Shown here piece after piece: positions 35,036-44,900 of a DNA stretch of 64,000 nucleotides. This DNA comes from Steinernema hermaphroditum. Its lineage: Eukaryota > Nematoda > Chromadorea > Rhabditida > Steinernematidae. The translations under genes were made by a program, and so were the position numbers. Below the pieces are notes generated by a model. It was not told where the DNA came from, made no database searches, and saw nothing but the letters and a program-made list of their open reading frames with translations. The stretch spans positions 12,958,001 through 13,022,000 of the forward strand of contig CM059625.1 in assembly GCA_030435675.1 (NCBI GenBank), in the 5' to 3' direction. Each line of letters begins with the position of its first letter. Position 1 is the stretch's first letter.

Positions 35036-37013
35036 ATGAAGATCGTTGTAGTGGGAGCTGCTCCAACGGGGTTGGGTCTTGCCTATCGTCTTAACGAACT
35101 TCGTAAAAGTCATCCAGAAGAGAGCAAGGATGTAGAACTGCTGCTCCTTGAACAGGTAAGCTCGTTGGGAAGGATGTTCTAGGTGGACTGTATAGTTTGT
35201 TTATTCTTTGTTTCAAGGTTACAAAATGGGCTGTAAAACAAGCTACCAAAATATGTTGAAGACAACAAAGAAATATGCAAATTAGACCTTAATATGACGA
35301 TTCGTCATACTAATATTGATAGAGAGAAGAAAGGTTGCACAGTTTGGAAAGCTTATTCTGCGTTCGAATCAACGTCATCTTTTCAAATTCAAATTACCGA
35401 TTTCTAGAACTGAGATATTATCATGAAACTAACAAGTGAATCTCCCAATAATGGTTTTCCATCACAGGAATCATTCCCTGGAGGACTGTCGCGTACTGTG
35501 ACCGACGATAAAGGCTTTCTTTGGGATATGGGAGGTCACATCACCTTCAATCACAACTATCCCTACTACGAAGAGGCGACAAAATGGGCTGTTGACGACT
35601 GGAACCACCTACAGCGGAACTGCTTGGTTAATAATCCCTTTTGGTGATCTCTCATTACGGATTCCGTTGAAGGTTGACATGAACTACTTGTTCGACAAGA
35701 AGGGAATCCATCTCGTTCCTTACCCTGCCCAGTTCGCTGTTCCCCTCTTCCCTGAGCCAGTGAAGCAGGCGTGTTTGAAAGACTTAAAGGAGCGCTACGA
35801 GAACACGGAGGACGTGTGTTTTGAAAAAGGTTGACAATAACTATAGTCACCTTTTAGGCCGACGCAAAGACTCCCGGAGACTTCGAAGAATGGATTTTGA
35901 AGCACTTCGGTCCCACAATTCTTAACACCTTTTTCAAGCCGTACACGCGCAAGGTGTGGACGGTTGAAACCGAAGAGATGTCGCCCAACTGGGTTGGAAC
36001 TCGTGTCGCAAAGCTGCCTCAAGAAAAACTTGAGGAACTGTGCGCGATGGACCCCGAACAGCTCAGCAAGGCCGACTTCGGATGGGGACCAAACGCTGTG
36101 TTCTGCTTCCCGAAGTACGGCGGCACGGGAGCTGTTTGGAAGAGCATGGCCGACAAACTGCCCGGTGATTGGTTTAAGTACAATGCTCAGGTAAATCATT
36201 GCTCAAAACCACTTAAACATAATGTCTATTTTAAGGTGACTAGCGTTGACGTAAAAGGAAAATCTGTTACATACAAAGACAAAGTAACCAACGAAGAGAA
36301 AATTATCGACTATGACGTCCTAGTAAACACAGCTCCCATCGATCAGCTGGTCAAGTCGACCAAGATCTGCCCCGAACTTAACATCGAGCACAACAAAGTG
36401 TTCATCGTCGGCGTCGGTCTCGAACTTCCGGTTACTGAGTTCGTGAAGCCCTTCACCTGGCTGTACTTCCCGGATCCTGCAGTTCCTTTCTACCGTGTGA
36501 CCTTCCTCTCACGCTACGGCGAGGTGACTCCTGATAGCAGCAAGTACTGGTCCGTTATGTGCGAGTGCGCTCGGAAAGAGTCCGATCCGGTTGGGCAATT
36601 TGGTGCAAATCGCTCGATAACACAACACATTTAGGTATCGGAGGAGGAAATTGTGAAAATGGCCGTGGAAGGTCTCATCACGAAGAGCATCATCACCCGA
36701 GAACAGATTGTAAGCGTCTATTCCACCACGTTGGATTACGGCTACCCGATTCCCACCAAAATGGTTAGTAGTGTCTTGCGATAGAGTCATACCCTTAGCG
36801 GCATTCTTGCAGCGGGACAGCGAACTCGCTCGCGCCCATACCGTACTCGAGGAGAACAGCATCTTCAGTCGAGGACGGTTCGGTGGATGGAAGTACGAGG
36901 TGTCGAACCAAGATCACTGCTTCGTTCAAGGAAGAGAACTTATGGACCGCCTTGTCCTTCAGATCCCGGAAAAAGCATACAAAACGGGTGTCGTCACACG
37001 TCAAACTGCCTAG
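35036..37013 (+). CDS. glf-1: UDP-galactopyranose mutase
   Basis: Seven exons: 35036-35155, 35468-35626, 35673-35813, 35858-36190, 36236-36589, 36635-36763, 36813-37013; 478 residues, typical for eukaryotic forms. The FAD-binding Rossmann start is MKIVVVGAAPTGLGLAYRL; then come ESFPGGLSRTV, WDMGGHITFNH, FKPYTRKVW, FCFPKYGGTGAVW and the late FGGWKYEV block around the second nucleotide-binding region. The flavoenzyme converts UDP-galactopyranose to UDP-galactofuranose, the donor for galactofuranose in glycans. In Caenorhabditis loss of this enzyme affects surface-coat glycans and pathogen adhesion. Intron 1 (312 bp) is the only long one. Confidence 0.95.
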
Positions 37014-37229
37014 ACATCGGCCACGATACCTCACGTCTCACTCTGCGTTCTTTCACCTCACAATGCCAAACCAAATTTCTTTATAAAGCATGCTGTTTAT
37101 TAAGCAAACAGAAAACGGTTAAATACAACGTGCAGTCACAAAACAAAATCTTCAGCTCGCAGTCATGCAACGACTAAAAAGTTTGGCATATCAATATGAT
37201 ACAAGAAATCAGCTACGCAAAGGAGGGAA

Positions 37230-38084
37230 TCACTCGTATTCAGTTTCGGCGTCTTCTGTGGTTTCTTCTTCTTCTTCTTCGTTCTGTTGTCCCTCAACGT
37301 TGCTATTGGTATTGTGGGCACGACTGATCGCTGAAGGTCGAGCTTTGTGACTGCTGCCGGCACGAGATACTCTCTTCACTCTTCGTGCTTCTAAAATTTG
37401 CTCATAACGATACAAACAAGAAATCAAGTCTCAATGGAACGAGGGCTCTCGACGCAGAAGAGTGAGGGGGCAAACAATCAAACACACCTACTGAGTCAGG
37501 GGCCGCATAACGTCGAGGTCGACCAAGTTCAGATTCAACTGTCGTAGCTTCTCGGCGCTCGCGAAGATCGTCAGTCGGAGTCGCTTCCTCACCTTCTTCG
37601 GGTTCCACCTCACGCTTCGAGGGGACATCGTCCTCCGACACCTCGTTTGCGTTGTCTTCATCCTCGACGTCTCGCTTAACCATCACCTCTCCAGGAGTAC
37701 GTTCCGTCTCGGATATGACCTTCTGTCGTGACTAGTGAATATTCAGTCATTTGTATCTTACATCATTTTCGGTGGATTCATTCTCTGCCTGGCGCTTCGC
37801 GATTTCTTCTACAGTGGCGGGGGTCGTGGATGTAGATGCATCGATAGGTTGTTCGCTCCCGGCATGACGTTTCATGACGCCTTCTTGAGTTGACGTTGTA
37901 CCTTCTGCTTCACGTTTGGCTTCCACAGCGGGCTCATCGGTGGTCAGACTTGTGTATACTTTATAAGGATATGGAGTTGTTGTATAGTGGAGGAGCAGGT
38001 ACCTTGAGTCGAAATCCAATCCTCTGCGCTAGAGGAACCGACGAGGAGAACACAGAAAAACAGGGATGTGGCAGATCCGAACAT
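37230..38084 (-). CDS. Secreted precursor with nine dibasic sites (unassigned family)
   Basis: Four exons: 38084-38003, 37958-37762, 37731-37488, 37390-37230; 227 residues. A signal peptide (about 1-20) is followed by acidic spacers separated by KR or RR pairs at residues 42-43, 57-58, 82-83, 112-113, 132-133, 152-153, 166-167, 177-178 and 180-181. Six of the first seven pairs are followed by Glu/Gln/His/Asp/Tyr and then Ala or Val (KREAE, KRHAG, KRQAE, KRDVE, KREVE, RREAT). The end is a poly-Glu stretch. This is the layout of a proprotein-convertase substrate; released peptides would be long, acidic and not amidated, unlike classic neuropeptides. A TAAAATA-type element lies near 38125-38133. 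I do not recognise the family. Confidence 0.7.
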
Positions 38085-38678
38085 CGTTGCGAGTCAAAGT
38101 GATTCGGATTCCGGCAGGCAAGGTCTATTTTAGAGGGGGCCGAGATTGAGTAAAACCGGCTTTTTGATAATTACCCCCGCAGCGGGCTGTTCATACGGTA
38201 ATTACATGACAAAAATCATCACAGTCACGGCGATTTCCTTTCGCATTCTATAGCACGCCGAAACCCGATTACGCGGATTACGCAATTGTACTCCCACCAT
38301 TCAACGGCAGGCACGGTTAAGCTTGAGCGCTCCCCGGGGGCGTTACATGTTGAGGTCATATTGCCGTTGGTGTCCTGTATTCATTCAACCCTCAGTTCCC
38401 AGTTGGAACTTGCGGTAATTAAGCGACTGCAACGAATGGTTATACACAGTCTTTGCAACGGGCGGAATAAGGGAATGCAGCGAAATGATTTCAGTTGTCA
38501 TGTTGTTATACAGAACTGAGACTTGTAAAACATCACATAAGGGAACAGATGCCCGATTCGGATGAAATTCTGTTCGCTAGTAGTGCTCGTAGAGCTTAAT
38601 TTCAGCCAAATCGGCGGGGAACCTTTTAATGTTACCTTGCAAGTATTTTTATTACCAGCAAAGCCTCTTTATATACGA
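38085..38678. other. Short intergenic region, nothing recognised
   Basis: Upstream flank of the dibasic precursor gene up to the foldback element. No coding frame is supported. Confidence 0.5.
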
Positions 38679-38687
38679 CCTCAATAG
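38679..38687. repeat. Left 9-bp flanking direct repeat (putative target-site duplication)
   Basis: CCTCAATAG, repeated exactly at 39687-39695 on the other side of the foldback element and in the same orientation. Confidence 0.6.
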
Positions 38688-38695
38688 CGTGACAC

Positions 38696-38996
38696 GACAA
38701 TTCCACCCCAAATTATTCCACCCCGACAATTCCACCCCGTACTTTTCCACCCCGTCCTTTTCCACCCCATACTTTTCCACCCCGTACTTTTCCACCCCGT
38801 ACTTTTCCACCCCGTACTTTTCCACCCCGTACTTTTCCACCCCAAATTTTTCCACCCCGACAATTCCACCCCGTACTTTTCCACCCCGTCCTTTTCCACC
38901 CAATACTTTTCCACCCCGTACTTTTCCACCCCGTACTTTTCCACCCCAAATTTTTCCACCCCGACAATTCCACCCCGACAATTCCACCCCGACAAT
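38696..38996. repeat. Left minisatellite array (15-bp unit, about 20 copies)
   Basis: Tandem units sharing a TTCCACCCC core, with interchanging 6-base linkers such as GTACTT, GACAA, AAATTT and GTCCTT. Because the unit is 15 bp, all frames read as short peptide repeats (for example FSTPY), which creates spurious open frames on both strands. Confidence 0.95.
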
Positions 38997-39064
38997 CCGA
39001 GAAATAAGGTTTTTAACAACAGACTTTAAACAACAAATTTAAAAAACAACAAACAACATCAACA

Positions 39065-39487
39065 TCAGATCGTTATTACCGACTTCATCCCGAGTGCGTG
39101 AGCGTCCTCCCAGTTGTTGCATGCTTTGTTTGCATGGGACGGCTTCTATGAGAAAAAAGTTAAAGTAGATTGGATTAAAAGAAGGAAAGCGTACCAAATT
39201 AAATTCCTTGATTAAGTTGTTCACGCACTTCAGAACTCGTGCGCGATCCTCGGTCTCGGATTGAACACAGTAGAAAATCATCGCAGACAGAGCTGCCAAT
39301 AGGATGCTCGCAACGTTTTAATTACAAACAGCACAGTAAGGAGCTTCATTCCATCGTCGATCAGTATGACGACTACAAGGAGAATCCCGTAGATTATCAT
39401 CAAAAACTGGCTGTACATTGCAGCAACGGATGGATCGCGCCACAGCCTGCTCAAGATGAGGAACAGTAGGACGCTTCCCCGTAACCC
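39065..39487 (-). pseudogene. Decayed membrane-protein gene fragment inside the foldback element
   Basis: Read on the minus strand, a first block (39487 down to about 39330) encodes a hydrophobic sequence with LLFLILSRLWRDPSVAAMYS and FLMIIYGILLVVVILIDDGM, two likely membrane segments. Coding appears to continue one base out of frame with a third hydrophobic block (ILLAALSAMIFYCVQ), then ETEDRARVLKCVNNLIKEFN, a 49-bp intron (39194-39146) and a last exon 39145-39065 ending GMKSVITI and a stop. There is no start codon at a sensible place and no room for an intron between the first two blocks, so a frameshift is the simplest reading. I cannot name the family. Confidence 0.4.
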
Positions 39488-39540
39488 TCATAATTTTGTT
39501 TGTTGTTTTTATTTTTGTAATTTTGTTCTATAAAAGTCGA

Positions 39541-39678
39541 ATTGTCGGGGTGGAATTGTCGGGGTGGAAAAGTACGGGGTGGAAAAGTACGGGGTGGAAA
39601 AAATTGGGGTGGAAAAGTACGGGGTGGAAAAATACGGGGTGGAAATGTCGGGGTGGAAAAGTACGGGGTGGAATTGTC
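39541..39678. repeat. Right minisatellite array (15-bp unit, nine copies, inverted)
   Basis: Same unit as the left array but in reverse complement (GGGGTGGAAAAGTAC). It ends at the outer edge with GGGGTGGAATTGTC, the mirror of the left array's first unit. Confidence 0.95.
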
Positions 39679-39686
39679 ATGACGGC

Positions 39687-39695
39687 CCTCAATAG
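39687..39695. repeat. Right 9-bp flanking direct repeat (putative target-site duplication)
   Basis: CCTCAATAG, identical to 38679-38687. Confidence 0.6.
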
Positions 39696-41996
39696 GACAA
39701 TGTGGAACGTAGTATACGAAGCTCCAATTGATCAAACTGCAAACAAAGATTAAAGTAACCCTGATGAACTCATATACAAATCGAGTGAAACCGAACTGAT
39801 CCTCGTGCTCCCTCCTTGCATCAGTCATCCATGAGATCTATGAGTATAAGTTCTTATTATACTATTAAGAACGCGAAACAATTTAATCGCACAATCTAAT
39901 CTAATCCAGTTTGGAAAGTTTAACTGGTACAGAAACCTGAGCATATGTTGTGGCTAAACGTAAACAAACGAAATTCGAAGAATAACAGATCGAAATGCAA
40001 TCAAAGTGAGTTATTTATTGCCGACATGCGAATAGTTCTTCAAACGGCAAGCAAGTCAGCGCCGCCGTAAGAAGACAAATCGCCTGTCAGCCTTCAGTGG
40101 CATCAGCGGCTGAATATAGTCTTGCATATTCCCGCGTTTTATTTTGGTAACAGACATCTTTTCATAATTTGCTCTTCTTAGATTTGGCGTTCAAATACGC
40201 GTCAAATGTGAGTGAGACTGCAAAGCGAGAATATTAAAAAGTGTAAATCGACGAATTGTTTTGGGTTTTCACACATTGCTTCGCATTGTATCGGTGTTCT
40301 TCTTCTTCTCTGTTCGCATTCTGAGTAATAAAAATGTCACGAATTTGGAATATTCGCTTTATTCTGGGGCGCTAAAGCCAATTTTCAGAATGAAGTCTGC
40401 ACTAAAAGGATCTTCCGGAACACAGTCTGTCCGCATATTTATCACTTTGCTACTCAATATTCGTGACTACCGTTCACTCAAGTCATTTGCAGAGTAGTTG
40501 TCCGGTTGACCTTTTTGTTCACTCATTAGTTATGTGCAGGCAAACTGGTCTAAGTTGTTTGATGGTTCTGGCGTGGTTCCGTGAGAGCAGCAGAAGATGA
40601 GACGCCGAAGAATCTTCACACCTGATCGGTTGTGCATTTCGGGGTTCTTGCGGATGAGTGACGTTCTTTCTTATTTAAATGCAAATTTTTTCCATCATTT
40701 ATCGCGCCTACCCGCCATCTACCAGCAGTGACGCGTTCAATTTGAAATGTGGCGCGGAAAGGCGACGACGATCAGCGACGCCATCTCCACGGCGGTCGAT
40801 CGGTTTTTGATGAATGACCAGGCTTTACAGCGCAAGGCAAATCCAGCAGATAGAGAAGAGCGGAGACAGCCCGTGGAGCCCCTCTTAGCAGTGGTTCCAG
40901 TTAACCGCCATTGATTCACGTTCGGACGTCCACTCGCACTGCCAACTCTGCCGCTAACGAAGGTTAAGTGGAATAACTTGATTGTCAAGTCTCCAAGTTT
41001 TCTTTTTTGACTCGCCAAATGACCTCAAAAATGGGCTGCGCAGCGACTGCCACAACCGCCACAACGAGTTGCTGATGGAGACGGTGACGACCGTCGACCT
41101 CTCCAGCCGTACAATTCTCGCGCTGTTCCTCGCTGATCCGACGGACGGTCTGCGAGAAGAGGCCACCGCCAGGCAAAGCCAAAAGAAGGCGAAAGACGTA
41201 CGGCTGAATATGAATCATCGATCACACACGCGCACAGTACTCGCTGCCACACGTAGTGGCCAGCGTCTTCGCCTCTTCGCCCACTTATAATACAGTGAGG
41301 CTGGCCGCTTCTCACGCTGGACGCCGTTGACAGGTCTATGTCCTTCCGCCTTTCCCCAAGGGGCACTCCCTCCGTTCTCTCCTTCCTTCTGTCGTTCGGC
41401 GTTGCGACTTCATGCTGCATATACTTCCACCTCCCGCTTGCCAGCGATTTAATTCTCTAATCTTATCCTTTTCATCGGCGACCGACCTATGCTATCGATT
41501 GATTGCCGTGTCGACAAACATTGGCCTATGTCCTGCGCGTAGTTTGGGCCTTTGCTGTTCACATCTACGACCGGTCATTGTATGTGTTCTGTTCTACTTT
41601 GTTGATTTTTGGATCCCTTACATTCGTGTTTTATGTTCCTGCGAAGTGGTCTACAGAACTAAACCACTGGAAAGATTGTTTTCGTACAATTTTGGCTATT
41701 CCTATTTACTGCTGTTTTGTGACTGTTTGTTCACGCACCACGTAAACGCGTCCACCTTCCCCGAGAACAAGTGCACACCCGACGATATTTATTCTGTCTT
41801 CTGGCAAACACCGAGACGCCGTGAATTCGTTTTTTCTGCGTGGGTCCATTCTATGACGACCGCTATCATTTTCATAATGAATTCTGTCCGTTCTTGTCGT
41901 GAGTCATATTGATAAACATTTAGTCACTCGCTCTTTCGTTCGCATTCGCGTGATCTTTTGAAAAACACCATGACTAGCATTTCTTTGAGCCTTCAG
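39696..41996. other. Upstream region of the FRMD4-like gene, no supported gene
   Basis: 2.3 kb. A GC-richer stretch (40730-41420) keeps several frames open on both strands but shows no family motif. A CT-rich 166-codon plus frame (41412-41912) is likely 5' untranslated or promoter sequence. An acceptor-like CCTTCAG directly precedes the start codon at 41997. Confidence 0.4.
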
Positions 41997-44900
41997 ATGA
42001 ACGAGGGGAGACGATCAAAAATATATCTTCTGGATGGACAAACTCTAGATATACTCATTCAACCTCGACTGCTTGTCTCAGAGCTACTCAATATTATTGC
42101 AAGTCATGTCAATTTGAAGAAACCTGATAAACAGTACTTCGGAGTCGCGTACGTCGATGTCAAGTAAGATTCATTGCCATCGCCGCTCCTTTTAGCTTTT
42201 GTTTTAAGCGAAAACTATCATTGGCTCTCACAGGATAAACGAGTGTTGGACTTTGATTTTCCAAGGAAAAGTGCCAACTCCGACGAACCTGTTATACTTA
42301 CCCATACAGTTCAATTCTACGTTAAATCTTTATTCACATTCGAGCATACGAATACCATCAACCTCTATTTCATAGAAGCAATTAACCAACTGACAAAGGT
42401 ACAGACATTTGACTCATGTACGGACGTCTTAATAAGCGCTATTTATGTGCAGGGCTTGCTGAAACTTTCCTTCTCGGACTACACGCTCGTATACGCAAAT
42501 TTGTTGCAGTATTATGCTGGCGACTTCGAAAGGTGTGTTTTCGCATGTGCTCTGTTATGTGAAGCAACTGCTGTTGTTATTGCTTTTAGCGAACAGTCAG
42601 CGCTAGAATTAGTGCAGAAAGCTGTTCCAAAAGATATCACATTCTTTCGAACATACGATAAAGCAGCGAACGATTGCGACCAGGAAATCGTCAAATGGTA
42701 TAGGTCGCTTTCGGGAATATCAGCAGGCCAGGCTCTTATCAAGTACGTGATGTACTTGGATGCGCGTACAACTCTGTTTGCAGTGTCATGACCAGACTTG
42801 AGAAGTCATTAACATACGGAGTTCGCTTTTATTCTGTTCGGGATAAGGGTAGCGCACATTGGTCTCTTGGCATTAACACTCGAGGAATCGCTCAATACGA
42901 CCCGTCAGATCTGTTGAATGCCAAGAAGGTACGGTATCAAAAGTAATATCTCTCTATTGTAATCTTCTAATCGTATAGGACTTTCCATGGGACAGTCTCG
43001 AAAAGATTTATTACCGCGACAGAAAGTTCACAATTGAAATACGTGACTCAAGGAGGTAGGGTTACTGTAGCCCTGTGTAACACATTAATGCACTTATAGA
43101 GTAACTGATTCATCGGAAAAATTACCAAGATTGTTGGATGGTATGGACGAATGCGATGACGACTTATTGACAGAGGCCGTGAATCATCCGACCACTCAGT
43201 AAGTTTCCTTTCGAGTTACTTTCAAACCCTGTCCCTTTCCTATAGGCTACTTTTGTAACAGTGAAAGTAAGCGTTAGCCTTGTCAAATCAGTTTATGTTA
43301 AGGCTTCAGAATCTCACTAAAAGGATATGTCAGTTGGGGTCGGTCGTAGAAGCAATATTCTTTCCAAAGATCGTCTAGCTGTTTTCATATCACTTAAAGA
43401 GCAGACTGACACTTCCGGAATCTGATGGTAGTCTCCATTATTGATGAAGCTCTCGTCCTTGGCATAAACTCGAAGTGATAAATGCTTAACTGGTTTTGTG
43501 CTAATGATTTCCGGTTGGCGCCTATCGCTCTCTTTGAGTTAGCGCCTCGCGCACAGATTGTAAATACGCGTAATGTTTTCTCAGCGCTGTATCCTGTCAA
43601 GGTCACTCTTGTGGCAGCAGCATTGTATCTTTCCCGTCTCTTTGTGTGTGGGCCTAGGCGCACCGCGCCGAAGAACCCCCGTAGTACTGCCGCCTTAATT
43701 GCTGATTCATCCTTTCGCTGTTCACACCCGAACGGTTTCAGAGTGTCTTTGTCGCGTCGAGCAGTCCAGCCGTCGTCGTCCCTACAAGTCTACGTATTTT
43801 ACTGTGCAAACGCACTTTTATGTGAATCCCTCTGGTCAGCGGCGACGGACCAGCACCAGTTCTACCTGGATCAAACGACGGCGTCAAGTTCTCAGGTGAG
43901 TCCTTATGAATTTATGGCCTTGTTACCCTTCAACGAGAATATGTTGGTATAACATCAAAAGTTTTGCTTTCGGATTCCGACTCTCTGTTGTAGTCTGTTA
44001 ATCGTTGTTTGTCTAAACTCTGAGTTCGCGTTGCGTGGCAATGAGTGAGCGCTGAAGTGTTAGCGGTGCTTCAATCGAAGCGACTAGTCGCCTCTACTTA
44101 CTGCTGTTCTTGGGAAAGGTGGCGCTTTTGATGGGAAGAAGTTGGCTGTGCGATTGCTCTTGTACAGCCCTAAAGCGTCGAGCATTTAAGGGTGTATCCA
44201 CCGGAAATTGGATAGTGTGCCTATGTCGGACATGGTTGTCATCGAAACTGTTCTTTACTGTGGCCGATAGCTTTGTTTACTTGGTTGATTCTTTTGTTGT
44301 GAATGTTGTTGCGTCATATCGCTTCATATGCATTCCGTCCGATACGACTGTAATAGAGTCGCTGCAGCGAGATTTGTGGCCCTTTGAAGTGGGACTTGGG
44401 GACGTTGCGCAAATGAGCACTTCGCACAGGATTATATTATAACTAAGCGCAGCGCTCGTCACCGATCGCTTCCTGTGTAAGGTTAAAGTTTTACATGCGT
44501 TTACCAATTTTGCATATTGATCGATAATCGGCTGGCTCGAAGGCACATGTGTGCTCATCTGCCATCGGGCGTGATTGACCTGCTGTTCTCATGCGACAAA
44601 ATTATTATTCTGCGGAGTTTTTGTCATCGTCGCGGCTGATGAAGTGACTAACGGGTGCCTCCCTATTTTTCGCAGTCGAAGCGCAAGCGATCTGAAATTT
44701 GAATCTACCGCTATAATAGTGAATTGAACGAGGATGAGGACGACCTGTTGCATAGAGGTAGGATTATCTGCTGTTTATTGTCTGTCTCGCATTGCCGTAA
44801 TAAGAACAGATTTGCATAATGAGTGACATCCGGTAGTTTCAAGTGGCTAAGGTTACTGTCCAGATTAGGGGCGGGTGAGAAAGGTGCGTAATTACCGCCC

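Larger units (their letters stand above)
38688..39686. mobile_element. Foldback-type element with minisatellite inverted ends
   Basis: A 999-bp segment bounded by 9-bp direct repeats (CCTCAATAG). Its ends are inverted arrays of a 15-bp unit (GTACTTTTCCACCCC and variants): about 20 units on the left (38696-38996) and nine on the right in inverse orientation (39541-39678). Both arrays begin and end with the same GACAATTCCACCCC. Long inverted ends built of short tandem repeats plus a 9-bp target duplication is the known architecture of Drosophila FB foldback elements and of some Mutator-like elements. No transposase is present, so this copy would be non-autonomous. The outermost 8 bases of the two ends match poorly. 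The interior holds a decayed gene fragment. Confidence 0.6.

Noticed and set aside
38629..39042. 137-codon open frame made of STPYF-type repeats, which could be mistaken for a repeat protein
   Set aside because: It arises automatically because the minisatellite unit is 15 bp (a multiple of three); equally long repeat frames appear on the opposite strand.
38696..39678. Regularly spaced repeats resembling a CRISPR array
   Set aside because: The units are contiguous 15-mers with no unique spacers, the two arrays are inverted, and the genome is eukaryotic.
41412..41912. 166-codon plus-strand frame upstream of the FRMD4-like gene
   Set aside because: CT-rich composition, no domain, and lies directly in the presumed promoter/5' UTR of the real gene.
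43482..43952. 156-codon plus-strand frame read as an independent gene
   Set aside because: Its second half is exon 8 of the FRMD4-like gene (43742-43895) and the first half is intron sequence ahead of a good TTTCAG acceptor.
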